From Pempheris klunzingeri (lineage: Eukaryota > Chordata > Actinopteri > Acropomatiformes > Pempheridae), in NCBI RefSeq assembly GCF_042242105.1, contig NC_092013.1, forward strand, positions 8,888,618 to 8,952,617: a DNA stretch of 64,000 nt, read 5' to 3'. The notes below the pieces were generated by a model that was not told where the DNA came from, ran no database searches, and saw nothing but the letters and a program-made list of their open reading frames with translations. Made by a program: the position numbers and the translations under genes. Numbering within the stretch: position 1 is the stretch's first letter; each line of letters begins with the position of its first letter. Positions 1 to 13,031 of the stretch are shown one piece after another.

Positions 1-210
1 TTTGCTTTCTTGCCAAAAGTTAAACGCAAAGATCAATGCAGCTCTCATATCTGTTTTTCATATATGAAGGTACAGCCAGCAGCTGTTAGCTTAGCATAAA
101 GACTGGAAACAAAGAGAACTAGCTAACCTGGTCCTGTCCAAAGGTTAAACATACTGTACTATGCTAACCAGCGCAGTAATGAACATGTTACATCTTCTTT
201 GTTTAGCCTG
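1..210 (+). repeat. Dispersed teleost repeat, family R1 (partial)
   Basis: The segment shares blocks with 14955-15090 and with the inverted copy at 29090-29280: a 'cttgccaaaagt' head, a 'ttagcataaagactgg' core and a tail around 'tgttacatcttctttgttta'. From memory this motif series is a high-copy non-autonomous repeat in percomorph genomes. Its class is not determined here. The 5' end is cut by the window edge. Confidence 0.6.
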
Positions 211-2933
211 TACAGGCTCCAGCCTCATATTTAAAAGACAAATATAGGAGTGTCCACTCTTCTTATTTAAAAAGCATTATTACCAAAATGTGGAGCTATC
301 CCTTTAAGTTAGCATGCTGTTGCAGATGTGCTGCTTGTATTGTGTTTACAGCCTCTTGGCAGCATCATGGACCCACTGAACTTTCCATCATGACTTAATA
401 CGTACCAAGCAGACTGCTGGCTGGTCGTCATTGGAACAGGCTCACTCAGAGTTTTATGGTAAACACTTGTCCCTCAAAGGAACTCTGTGTGAGTGACTCC
501 TGTCTCTGGTAAATGTGGGTCCAGACATAGAACAAGTCTGATCAGACCGCCGTATACACACTCAGCTTCTAAAAGACATGGTGTCACCTGGAAAATATGG
601 CAGTGGCTTTGGTGATGGTGCACTGAAAGGCACACACACTCAGGGACACACACATGCACATTCAGTAGTTGTTAGTTGAGTAGTTATTGGTAAGTTGTTG
701 AGTAGTTGAGCATCATTCTAGTGAAATACTGAAATACTGGATAGTATTACCACAAGTAGACATTGCTTTGTTTTAATGGCACAAAAGCCAAAAAAAATTC
801 AACTGTTTTAAGGAACAACCACAACACCTAAAAGGGGTTAACAATTGTTTTCTATTACCTAGAAAGTGAATTCAACCACCTAATAGCCTCAGGACCATCC
901 TGGTTACATATGTTATAGTTGATACGTGTTTTACACTGTAAAGAACAAAATATTCACATACATTTTCCTGTAATTACATATTTTATCAATCTGATTTTTC
1001 ATTCTGTAATTATGAGGAAACTGTGTCAGAGTTATATAATCTTTATCTTGTAACAACAGGAAAGCATTGTCACACCTCTGAGGTATTTATCTCATCATTA
1101 TTAGGAAGTATTGTCATTATGAGAAAAACAATCCCTCGTCATAACAATCTTCCATTTGAGTAAACAGGACCACAATGACTATTCCACTTCAGTGCTACGT
1201 CTGCATTGGTCTGTGGCATTTCTAAGAAATGTAGATGGAATTATTATTAGTCTGTCAGCATTTTGTAGGTATTTTATAATCATCTCTGGTTTTATAGATA
1301 AGAGCTCCAGCAAGTTCAATACATGAGATTCTAAGATAAATGAGGAGATATGGAAATTATAATGACATTTATTCAGCTGTCGGCTATTGGCGTCTGTTTA
1401 TCTTTAATGGCTTTGAATCAAATTCCCACACGTCAGCACTGAATGGTGTGGGTGACAGAATTCCATAAAAAGTGAATGAGATTCTGTTTGGAGGACAAAA
1501 ATATTTCAGTATTTCTGTTAGTGAAGCTACTATTAGCGACTCCTATCAGCACCTCAGTCACTTGGACGCTTCTGCAAACAGAATAAACATCTTGTCAAAA
1601 CGCAGGCTCAAGACAGAGTGCAGAAACATTATGCACAGATGGAGGTCAATCTAGGTACAAACCTTGTAATTTAAAAGCCAAATGTTAAGGTAACAAAAAC
1701 ATTAAAGTAATGAAATCTCTACAGAGTCATGGGTCTTTGCACCTATTGGGTTTATTATCTATATTCAACTATGACCCGCTTGTTTATTTTCAACATAATC
1801 TAGCTACATACTGTATAGAGACGTGTACATGGATGTTACTGTGATATCTACACTCGTACATTACATCCCTTCTTACATTAATAAACTCTAGTTTTACTGT
1901 CCATCAATTTTCTTTTTGATAAACTGCATTCTACTGGCACATATTGTATGGCAATAAAATGTAATCTAATAATCAATTCTAATTTTACCCAAAGATGTTT
2001 CAGGACTTTGGAATGATTGGAAGAAAATATATATGGAAATGTGTCACATCTCTCCTTAATTGAGGCTGATACGATATGTCAATTATTCTTGTTTCTGGTT
2101 ATAGATATTTACTAAATTGTATGATTACTATTGTTGCATTTGACATCATAACAAGGATGTCATTTTAATCAATGTTGTTTATAGACAAGTTCAAGTAGTG
2201 CAGTAGCTTTTTTTAAAACACAAAAGACAAGTACAAATTATTATGTTAGTGTCCATTTTATTTGTCTGCAGCTTAAACAAGTTCATTGAGGATAATGGAT
2301 GTAATGGACGGCTTCCAAATCAAAGTTTTCAAAATGAAACAATATTTTAAAAAAATAATAATAATTAAGGACCAGTGTAGCTGTTTAAGACTGTCCTGCT
2401 AACTGAGTCAGATTGTTTCATGGGAAAGCTACTGAATTTTGCCACTCATACATGTTTCCCTTGTCCCTAGGACAGCTCAGTTTAACCAGAGCACATTATT
2501 CTGTGCAGTCATAAGTGAGAGGGTTTGTCAGAGTTCCTGTTCAGTAATAACACACAGATGTACAAGCCTGCAGCTTGGAGAAGGAGGACTGTGAGCGAGA
2601 ACCTCATGGGAACACACTGGTGGTATGAAAAATGTTTTGATCAGGGTTTTTGGCATTGTGATAAAATAACACTGGTTTAGTGTACAAGTTCAAGCTTTGG
2701 CATCTTTTGAAGGTCAGTTTTCCCTCCAGAGCCTGCCAGTGTATCTATGTATTGAAGACACAATGAATCAAAGTCTTCTTCTCTGGTCTCTAGCTTCAAG
2801 GCTGAGTTTCACTCCTCAAGTGACGAGTTCGCTAACAAAACAAAAATCTTAAACTGGGTCATATTTTTTTCTTTATGGGGTTTGCCAGTCACATAGCGTC
2901 ATCCTATTTCTGATGCATGTTCAAAAGGTGGAG
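211..2933. other. Non-coding DNA downstream of the lumican-like gene
   Basis: The stretch is AT-rich with no reading frame that resembles a protein family; the short frames present have no domains. It should contain the 3' UTR of the minus-strand proteoglycan just below 2934, but no unambiguous polyadenylation signal was assigned. No RNA gene was recognised. Confidence 0.5.
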
Positions 2934-5900
2934 TCAGATGTAAATACGTTGAAGCACTCGCAGACAGAAGACCCAGTCAGGGGGAAGCTGATGATGCGAC
3001 ATCTTGTTTCCGTCTAGTCGTAATATCTTTATCCTGGAGTAGGACAGAGGTCCCACCTCTCTGCACAAACTAGTTATGTTGAACCCTGTGGTGATCAGAC
3101 AGAAAACAGACACATACAGACCATTTTTTATAATTAGACTCATTATTCAACAGAGTGGCAGCCATCTGCTTACTGCTGTGTTGTCAAAACATTGTAAATA
3201 CTAAAACAGTCCAGAGAGCTTTGATTTCACATCATGCATCATGTGCTCATCATCAGGTGCTTCATTTACATCATGAGATTCATCTATATGTAATAGGCTG
3301 CAAATGCTTTTCCTCTCAGAGAATCTGCATTTCTCATTAGATGTCTTGCAGGTGCTGTGGTAAAAACGGAGGATGAGGAAACCGCAACACCCTCTTTTGC
3401 TTTCTCACTTCATTTCAGTAGCAGAGCCCTCCTCGGCCCAGACTGTGGGCTTTGGCAGACAAGAACGCGCGGTAGCTGTCAGCCTGCTAGCTAGACGATG
3501 AGGTGTGTGTTTTTGTGGAAGTGTTTAGCTGTCGGTCTGTCTCACTGGTACACAGCCCCGCTGTCTGCTGCATCACAAATTGAGAAACAAGAAGACACGT
3601 TTGTTTGCCAAAGGCCTGTGAGTCAAAGCGGACATTGCTGCCGAACAGTCATGTGAGTCAAAATGTGGTGGTGTCCTGGTGACAAATCTTCTGGGTTGTG
3701 ATACAAATCCTATCTGTTCATAAAAGGTCAGTGTGACTGGGAGCAGACAGACAGAGAAGAGAAGGAGCAGACCATGAAGAGGGGAACAGCATGTGCTTCT
3801 GGCTCATCTGGCACTCTCACCTCTGAATCCATCACAGATGTTTTCATACCACTCTCCTCTCTTATTTGCTAGCCTACTTTTCCTATCCCACCACCCAATA
3901 ATCTCTCCCTGTTCTCTCCTCCACCCTCCTCTCACTTCTCTTTCCATGTCTCCGAGTCCCTCCCTTCCCTCTATTTTCTCTCTTCTTCCATCTCTGTCTT
4001 GCTTCGCCTGCTAGCTGCCCAATCCCAGCCCCTCCTGTGTACGTATGCAATGATGAGGGCCGGCTGTGTTCGTGGAGGCTGGGGCTCTACCGATTTCTTA
4101 CAGTTTTTGTCATATTTTCCACATTTCTCCCTCACAGCTGGCTTTGGATGTCAGACCCCCACCCCCCAGGTGGCTAGCCACATAATATGGTACTTTGCTG
4201 TCACAAGAATTGTTTCCATTGTTGAAGTTTAAACTGTATGAGTGTGTGCACATGTGTGGGATATCGCAGCATTTCACAGGGATGAAGTCAGCGACACCTC
4301 TATATTCCCAGTGTGAAAGGTGACTGCAGTTTGCATCTGTGTGTATGTGGGTGTTTTTCATGAGTTAATTCAACTCGCCTTGTATTTCATTGGCCTCCAG
4401 GTATAGGTACTGCAGGGTAGTGGGGACTGTGGGCACAGTAATCAGTTTGTTGTAAGATAGATCCAGTTCAACCAAGCTGGAGAAGTTGAAGACCTGCCGG
4501 TGGACTGCGTGGCTCTGGAGACCACAGTGACTTAAACGAAGATACTTAAGGTTGAGAAATCCCTCAAAACTGTCCTGATCCAGCCCAGAGAGAGTGTTAT
4601 TGGACAGATAGAGCTGCTGGACAGATGGGGGTAAATGCCTGGGAATGGACGAGAACAAATTCCCACTGAGGTCCAGCAGGTTCAGGCTCACTAGACCTGC
4701 AGGATGTGGGGAAGACATAGACATGCATGCACACATGGAAATTAATACTGACAAATTTGTGTAACAAACAGAATGAGTTTGATGATTGTCAGTGTTAAAT
4801 GCCAGTCTGCCATTTTCTGTTAATGAGTGTAGTCATGTTATTTTATGACCTCTTATTTCAGCACCTACAGTAAAGGGGTCAGATGCACCAAACAGGTATC
4901 ATAGACAATAGCAATCGTTGAGTTTGAGGTTGGAAGTATCTATGAGTTCATCACTACTTTCATTGAAGTATTCTTTGACAATATAATGATAGGAACAGGT
5001 GTTTAAGCTGTTTTACATCTTTGAAGTATGAAATGAAAATTATGGACAGAATGCGAGATTTTATGATGCATGACATATTTGCTGATAGACACGAATTCAA
5101 ATCCCTTATAACAATTACACAACCGCTATACTCCAGCCACCCTAATAGCCACCTGTTTAACATGGACATGTTTCATGTGTCCTTGTTTGACTGTTGTTTC
5201 CGTGTGAACAAAACACAAAACGGTGCCGTCTTCACTCTCTTTCAATTCCAAAGTAGACTCTGCATGTGTAAAGAAAGGAAATGACACATCACACTACCTT
5301 TGAGGTCTCCCTCTGTGATGGTTTGCAGTCTGTTTCCCTGCAGCAGCAGCAGCGTCAGGTTGTGCAGGTTCTGGAAAGCTCCGGGGCTGATGCTGCTGAT
5401 TTGGTTGTGGGCCAGTCGTAGCTGCTTGAGTCTAGCTGGCAGAGAGCTGGGAACTGATTTCAGGTTGTTGTGGTTGGCAAACAAGTAGCACAGCTGCGTC
5501 TGGTTCTGCAGGGCAGCCTGCTCTAGCATGTTGCTCTGCAGCTGGTTGTGGTCCAGAATGAGCCAGCGTAGATCAGTAATGTTGGCCAGAAAAGAAGAGG
5601 ACAGGGACGTGATGTTGTTGCCCTGGGAACAACAAAAGAGAAGGGAGTAAATGAAAAAAATGACAACTGACAGCTAATGTGGGAATGTGAATGGGAGCAG
5701 GAAATGATAAAACCACAGTGGGCTAGCGGTAGACCATTGTAATACAACACACGCTCAGCACCCGTGTCAGTGTTTTTTATACCTGTAGAAAAAGGTACTG
5801 AGTTCTGTTCGGCAGGCGGTCAGGGGTGTCTGCCAGGCCTCTGTGGTCACAGTAGAGCGCTGTGGGCCACTGGATGGGGCAGTCACATTGTTGAGGGCAG

Positions 5901-6088
5901 GCCTGGGGGTTGTTAGCTCGGAACCAGGCTCGGTCCATCCGTCCCTGGAGGCTCAGCACACTGGGCTCACCCAGCAGGCGATTGATCCACATAGGAACAC
6001 CTCCATAGTCCATGTCAACTATAACAGTGGCTGAGGTAGAGTCAAAAACACACAGCAGCACCAGCACGGCACAGCACAGGAGAGCCAT
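2934..6088 (-). CDS. Lumican-like class II small leucine-rich proteoglycan
   Basis: Coding exons on the minus strand are 6088-5783, 5622-5298, 4696-4379 and 3085-2934, giving 366 aa. The ATG at 6088 lies just inside an exon whose acceptor is at 6115-6116, so a non-coding first exon is expected further upstream. Residues 1-20 look like a signal peptide. The N-terminal cap has the class II spacing C-x3-C-x-C-x9-C (Cys64, 68, 70, 80). About ten leucine-rich repeats follow, and a C-terminal disulfide pair Cys324/Cys357 brackets the last repeats. Several Asn-x-Ser/Thr sites lie in the repeats, as in keratan-sulfate proteoglycans. The final exon carries 'GPLSYSRIK-LRLDGN', closest to lumican; the PRELP/keratocan insertion before this motif is absent. 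The family binds fibrillar collagen and regulates fibril assembly. It lies divergent to fmod, where PRELP sits in human, so a diverged PRELP or a lost-elsewhere paralogue is the alternative. The third coding intron begins with GC instead of GT. Confidence 0.88.
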
Positions 6089-6414
6089 GAAGACAGCTGG
6101 TGGGAAATGTAAACCTGCAAATTGCACATTAAGAGAAAAATGTTAAATAAATTGTCAGAGTCAGTTCATTAGTTATGTTAACAGTATTGTGAAAAAAAAG
6201 TGTAATTTTGCTCTATAAGAGCTTTGTTAAGTCTTGCCGGGATGAGAACTAGCCCACAAATGTTTAACAGACACCCTGCGGGGCAATCAGCTGCATTATG
6301 GGAAACAAAGTCTTCAGGTTATTTGAGCTTGACCCATACTACCTCTGCAGCATTAGCTTTGACCATTCATTTTTAGACAGATTTTTAGAGATTTTAGGGA
6401 TTTCTCTCATCCTG

Positions 6415-6505
6415 ACTTTCTGCTTAATGCTAATTAGCAAATATTAGCATGTTATCACGCAACACTACGGTGGTGAACAAGGTGAACGATGCCCACTGCA
6501 CACAT
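6415..6505 (+). repeat. Dispersed repeat family R2, left half
   Basis: The segment carries 'gctaattagcaaat', 'attagcatgtta' and a 'ggtgaaca' motif, which I recognise from memory as the left part of a very common teleost repeat. Its apparent continuation is at 6988-7130, so the element looks interrupted by about 480 bp. Confidence 0.5.
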
Positions 6506-6987
6506 ATGTACAAACACATGTGTGGGTTTGTTGAACACCAGACTGAAAATGGTGCCTATACAGTCAAATAATTTTTTTAATTAATAAATTTTTTTGCCAA
6601 AAGCATGCGCAAATGGTCTCTGCATTAAGTCGCAGGGTACACCACGTACTGACTATGCACATTCTATCATGCCTCTGGTGCTGGTGAGTGGCATGTACCA
6701 GAGCATTCAAAAAAAGAAAAAAAACTTTCTGGGTTTTGTAAAACATTTTATAAAGATTAAATCCCTATGGCCTATGATGAATATACAAGACAAAGAGTAA
6801 TAATGGACTATTTTTATAGCTGGATGTATCCTGTTGTTTTTACAGACGTCTCTTTTACAGTGGTGGTCAATGAAGAAAATGCTTTTCCGGCTGCAGGGGA
6901 TTTTTCGTTGCAATACTTCAAGTTACCGCTGGGAAAAAGTGAACGTAAGGCTGAGCGACTGTCCGGTATCCAGTTGTAATAATACAT

Positions 6988-7130
6988 CCATGGCTGAACA
7001 TCAACCAGTTAGCATTCTTTCAATAGCATTTACATTTTGTTCAAAGCACCACTGTGTCTGAGCCACTGTGGCTGCCACTGTACAGCCTCACAGAGCTCCT
7101 AGTGTGGCTGTAGACTGTTAATCTTGTTTA
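6988..7130 (+). repeat. Dispersed repeat family R2, right half
   Basis: The segment contains 'caaagcaccactgtg', 'cagcctcacagagct' and 'ggctgtagact' in the order found in other R2 pieces of this window (inverted at 28880-29075, related at 47460-47870). It continues the fragment at 6415-6505. Confidence 0.6.
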
Positions 7131-7896
7131 ATCTGTCTCTTGCAAATCCTCCAATTTAATGGATTACTATCACAAGTTGTTGGAGAATAGCTTTAAAAAG
7201 TGATGCAACACCTGGACTTGAAGTAAAAGTGATATACTGTTATTCATTTGATGCTTCGAAAATCAAGATAAAAACAGTTTCAAAGCGAGGTCATACAAGG
7301 TCACCCTTTTATGGCAGCCTCTCTGTATGTGTGAATGAATTAGAATTAAATTAATATAAATTGAAGGGCATTGATTGAATATGAGATGGCTGCTTTTGAA
7401 TGCTCACTTCTCTGCACTCAAACTTCTATGTATGAGAGGAAAGAAAAGTTTTCTTCCCTGCATGCAAAGCTGTACATAGTTACAGTAAATCCCATAAGGC
7501 TGATATGATCAAAGGTACACACACACACACTCTCAGTTACTGTATGAGACAGCAGTTTGTAAGAAAGGTTTGCATCATCAGGAAGTTTGACTTGATCAGC
7601 ACTGTTGCATTTTGCCTCTCTCACTTACAGCACGGTCTTACAGTAAAACACATGCTCAAAAAGTTGCCAAGAGATTAGCTACATTACGCAATCATGCTTC
7701 ATCAAGCCAATTATAATCAACCAGATGCACATTGTAGATTTGGGCATTTCCAGTTTTTCCTGCTTTTCAGAAAGAAGAATTGGAAACAGACAAGAAACCA
7801 ACAACAGACTGACACTTACCTGTTTGATCAGGAGCTACAGAACAAACGCCAACAGGTTCTCTTAAATTCCCAGTGAAAACCTCAGGAGCCGTATGG

Positions 7897-7899
<3 letters not shown>

Positions 7900-7942
<43 letters not shown>
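7900..7942. repeat. (GT)n microsatellite
   Basis: About 21 perfect GT units; a shorter GT run follows near 7956-7968. Confidence 0.95.
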
Positions 7943-7944
<2 letters not shown>

Positions 7945-8323
7945 ATGCATCTGCATGTGTGTGTGTGTTTTCAAGCTACCAGCGACGTTTACCCACTGTC
8001 TGCAACATTCCTCTTCTTCAAACGCTGCCCACATCCCAGACCCCAAACCTCCTCCATAATCTTCCCTCACTCACTTCTTCCTTCTCCTGTCTCTCAGCCT
8101 TCGGTAATGCACACGGTAACGTGGTAACCCAGAACATTTGGTGGAAACATGTTTGCTTGTGCCATGGAGACACAAAAAACACACAAAAAGAGAAGAACTG
8201 CTACAGCAGGGAACAAAGAGAGAAATCAAATAAGGGCAAACGATCACTTGGATGGATTCTGATGGTGTAGGGCTTGTTTAATCAGCAGTCAAGTATATCT
8301 TTTTGCGTACATCTGCGTCCATC

Positions 8324-8362
8324 TGTGTGTGTGTGTGTGTGTATGTGTGTGTGTGTGTGTGT
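8324..8362. repeat. (GT)n microsatellite, first of a duplicated pair
   Basis: GT run with one TA interruption. It is preceded by 'catctgcgtccatctgtg', the same flank that precedes the run at 8495. Confidence 0.9.
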
Positions 8363-8493
8363 TGGAGTGGGTCTGCAGTATGTGTTCTGCTTGCAGGCAT
8401 TCACGCCACAAAGTACCTGGGGAGCCAAAGAGACCATTCTGTGTGTGTAAATGTGTATCCTTGTGTGTGCCCAAGTATGTGCATCTGCGTCCA

Positions 8494-8494
<1 letters not shown>

Positions 8495-8533
<39 letters not shown>

Positions 8534-8535
8534 TG
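8495..8535. repeat. (GT)n microsatellite, second of a duplicated pair
   Basis: GT run with the same left flank as the run at 8324, about 175 bp away, suggesting a small local duplication. Confidence 0.9.
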
Positions 8536-11500
8536 AACTCCTTGCAGGCTTCTGAGGAGAGCAGACGAGAGAAAAACGATTCCAGATTCCACCCTGCAAC
8601 CTCCCTCCCAAATTTTAGGGGAGCGCTGTGAGAAAAGAGGCAAGGTGGGAAAAAGTGGGGACTGTAGTTCCTGTTCAGAGGATCTTTAAAAGAGCGCCCT
8701 CTAGGAAAACTGCATGGAACGACACCCACAGTGGAGTTCAGCTACATTTTTGACACAATGAGTAGAATGTTTTTTTGAGGGGAAAGCTTTTTTTTTAAAA
8801 CCATGAACCATTGAAAAAGCATGATTTTTTATGCCACTCTTTCTCTTTGTGGGGTATATTTTTTCATACAGTTTAGAATAAGTAGGTTAATTAAGAGAAG
8901 AGTACAAAGGAATATGTGTGTGCAGTTCAGGTACATGCGTCGGTGACACTAAATGAAGCTCAACCAGGAAAACTCTATTTATTGCTCATTCATTAATCAT
9001 TCTCTCTCCCTCTCTCTCTCAGTGAGTCACTCTCTTCCTCGCTTCAAACTCATCAGCTGACTTTCAGGTAAACCAATCATATTCTTGCCTCAGTCAGCCA
9101 ATCAACAGCTCCGTGGTACTTTTGGGGGGAACCAAGTTGTACTTGAGAGCTGGTTCTTTTTATCGTTCGTACCCTTTCACGTGAAGGCAAATTTATTTAC
9201 ACATTTTATACTGCAGGTTAATTCAAAGCAGTAAACTCACTGACAAAGCAGAGGGTGTTGGTGTCACCTTGTGTGATGTTTACAATGCAGATCACTGACA
9301 TTAGGTCTGACAATACAAGCGGTTTAGTGCAGCTAAAACTAGTTCAAACATGCAAAATTAATTATGCTGATGGGATGTCTAAGTTTGAATCAGATCCAAA
9401 CAGATCACATACGTAGATAAATCTTGGCCCCTTAAAAAAAGAAAAAAGAATAATGAGCCAATCTTTTGACCAGATTTCAGAAAGGAACACAGCCATAAGA
9501 TCAGGCTTCGCTAAAAGAGATGTAATTCCCCTCATTAGTGTGGGCATCATGAATATAGGCTATATACAATTATATAAATAGGATTATATTAAAATAATTT
9601 TTATTCTGTTTGACTGTATCACATCTCTCAATTCTTTTTGTTTCATTATAAGTAAGATTTCTTGTCAAACAGTTTTTGTAAGTGGTCTCTGACTGGTTGA
9701 GTGAGGGTTACTGGAAACATGAAGGAGAGTTGGCACATAGTGTGTCAACAGCAGCCGGTTGGCAGCTTCTCACCACCCTACACACTCTGTGCTCTGCTCC
9801 GTCTCCGGCTGGTTTGGTCATAAACAGGAGGAGGAAATGGAAAAGGCCTCCTAGCATCCTCCATTGGCTGTCATCCCTCCGCTCCAGAATAACACCTTTC
9901 ACTGAAACATTATATTCACTGCACATAAACACGTGTTGTATTTACCTCACTCACACATGCTGTCAGTGCTACGTGGAATTCATGTATGAATTATGAATAC
10001 TAATATATACACATTATATACAGATTTTTCCAATTACTGTCAAATTATTAGTTTTTAAGGTGGTGGTGCAAATGGGTGTAATTATTAATATAGTAATACA
10101 TTTCTTTTTTTCAATTCCTTCTTATCCTCAGTGTGTGCATGGGACAAACTCCAAACTTTCAAATCTGCACAGGATAAGTGGGTATAGACACTGAATGTAT
10201 GGGAAGATAAATAGAGAAAATCTCATTTTACTGATGTCAAATGGGGAGGAGGAAGAAAGAGGATTGAAATTTCAATGTGGTGCCGCAACACAACAATGAA
10301 GTTACTGAATGAGGTCAGGCGCCTTCAGCTGCCCACAAGCGACAGTTGTCTGGTAGTTGGAATCACTTTCCACGGGGAGGTCTGTGGTCAGTGATACAGA
10401 TGGCAGTGCTGGAGCTGGTGGAACTGAGGGAAGCCCACATCTTTTCTAGACATCAAAGACAGGATGGGAGCACTTTGCAATGCTTTTATCATTTCGTATC
10501 ACTTCTTATAAAGACCAACAATGCAGAAAACTGCTTTCTTCAGGGTCCAACAGTTACCTGACTGGCATTTATATGAGCAAGGAAGGTGTTTCAAATCAGA
10601 AGGAAATAGAGGAATAGGAAATAGTCCCTAGAAACACCAGCACAAGAAGAACCACATCTGACAACCAACAAGCAGAAAATCCAAACAGAAAACCTCTCAG
10701 TTTTTACATTCGAATTAAGCAGTAAATTACCAAAACAAATCTATATCTACACAGTGTTTCAATTCAGTATTTAAGGCCAAATAAAGACAGATCAAAATGA
10801 ATTCTTTCAGGTTAATGTGTGAAATATTGGGGTTTGGTTTAGGATCCGCTAATTTAACAAAAGTCAACTGATTGAAAATACTGTATAATAGACCACATTT
10901 CACTTGAAGTATATATCTCTTGTTCAAGGGATTGTAATTGCTAAATCTAAGGCACGTTAAAGAAACTATGAACACCACTCTTGTATATGGAAAAATTATC
11001 AATAGTAATAGTCTTTACAAGTCTTACAAGTCTTTTTATCGTTATAGTTGCTCATTTTATGTAAAGAAAAGAAAAGTCCAACCCCCTGTTAAATCACAGG
11101 GAATCAATATCATAATTAAAATCATAGAAAATACAAAAGAAGCAACGTCAGAAATGAAGTGAAAACATTTGTGTCAGTGCATGTCACCGTTTATTGTCAC
11201 CCACTGTTACTAACGGCTCTGTGTTAAACTAAACTGATGAAGTAATCGTAATCTGTGTACAAAAAAAATAAATCTTCTGTTGCAACTTGAGTTTGAACAG
11301 TTTGACCGAGAAGATCCTCGTCCAGTGTGACAGCCGGTGACAGTTTCAGTTATCTCTGCTGCACACCAACAACGTGACGTCAACTCTGGCTTACATTCTG
11401 GGAAAAAGTAACACACCACAAACATAAATACATCCTTTTATGTGAGTATAAATTGAATATGATTTCTTGTTAATGAATCATCATCTTATCACAACAGTTC

Positions 11501-13004
11501 CCAAAGCTGAAGTTGCCCACAGGCGGTTTCCTGTCTGAGGGCTGGCAGGTACAGCAGATCCTTTAGCAGATTGTCAGATATTGTGAGAACACACCTAACG
11601 CTGATCCCTTTTAATTACAGATACTGTTTCAGTGCGCTGCACTTCACACATCTCAACAGTAAGGTTTAAAGTCTTGTATTTGTTTGGCAAGTGACTGAAG
11701 ACATTTGGAGGAAACACTGCTCATGTTACATGTTATCATTAATTACTAATGAGGCCAAATGTGCTGTCCAAACACTGTCATGTGATAAAGTGGAAATAAT
11801 GTGTATGTACACACCAGTTAGCATGTACTGTAACTTAATGTAATGTAATGTAGCTAGCAGCACCGTGGAGCTTTTGTTTGTCTCCTCATACATGCACACA
11901 CTGAATGTAAACACAGCTTTTGTTTGTTTACAAAAAAACTCTACAGGGCGTCTTTAAGTCTGAAAGCTGGATTTTGACCTTGGAAACAACAGTTGACAAA
12001 AAAAGTGACACTGAAAGTGGCCGATGAGAGCGGTGAGAATGGTTCGTAAAACCAAAACAGTGAGCCGAAAGACTCTAAAACGCTGTCGGGTGATGATTAT
12101 CTTTTGTAAAAATATTGATTATGGCTTCCTTAAGGTGTGTGTATGTGATTTTTTTGTAAGATTCTTTTAGTAATTGATACCTGATGTTTATCTTACATAT
12201 ATTTAAGAAAACATAATTATGAATATTAAATTACATTTCTGACAATAAGTTCCTCTGAATGCTGCACAGTGCACCTTTAAGTCTCCAACTTAACGTCAGT
12301 CTAAATTAGTCTTTAAGTCTGTTTCTTCTTCCACCTCTTGTTCTTCTTCCTCTCATAGCTTCAAGTGCCTCTCACTGACACTAGAGGGCGCCATTTTATC
12401 TGTAATCAGCAACACACACAAGCTCCGTTGAGGCCGGGATAAGCTAACGGAAAGGTCTACTTTGAAATGTTTATTGCACAATTACAAGCAGCACATTAAT
12501 GCCAATGAATAATATACATCCATTTGAGAGACGGGACGTATTTATGCAAAGGAAAATAACCACTGCACACACTGAAGAAGAGGAAGACACACAAAACACA
12601 TACAAAACTCTCATTATTATTTTTAGATGGGTTATTTTTCCTAACTCAGTAGTTTCTCATGGGGTCAAAGTCATTTTCACACTGACTGAGTTTCACTTCT
12701 GCTATACAACAGATGGTGCTTGGCGTGGTGTTTAACTGGAGACGGTGCAGTTATGTGCATCTGAGACCACTTGGACACCAGGATATCCTTGAGGGTATTC
12801 TCAAAATCTCCTTTTTTCAAGTGTCTCACAACAAATTTAACATTGGTCAAAACATAAATTTTGCAAAGACAACTCCAAATTTTAGATTAGACCTGTAATT
12901 AAGCTGTTACCAACATACATACATAAAAATATGCTGCTTTTATCTGTATGAGAAAAAGATGAGAAGCTTGACGTGGTGTAATCATGAACATCTGTGCGTG
13001 ATTT

Positions 13005-13031
13005 ATGTGTGTGTGTGTGTGTGTGTGTGTG
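13005..13031. repeat. (GT)n microsatellite
   Basis: About 13 GT units. Reading frames across it on both strands are simple-sequence artefacts. Confidence 0.9.

Noticed and set aside
6088-6127. Upstream start of the lumican-like protein at 6127
   Set aside because: That codon is GTG and lies beyond the acceptor at 6115-6116. The ATG at 6088 gives a proper signal peptide.
8282-8729. His-Thr or Cys-Val repeat proteins
   Set aside because: They are translations of (CA)n/(GT)n microsatellites.
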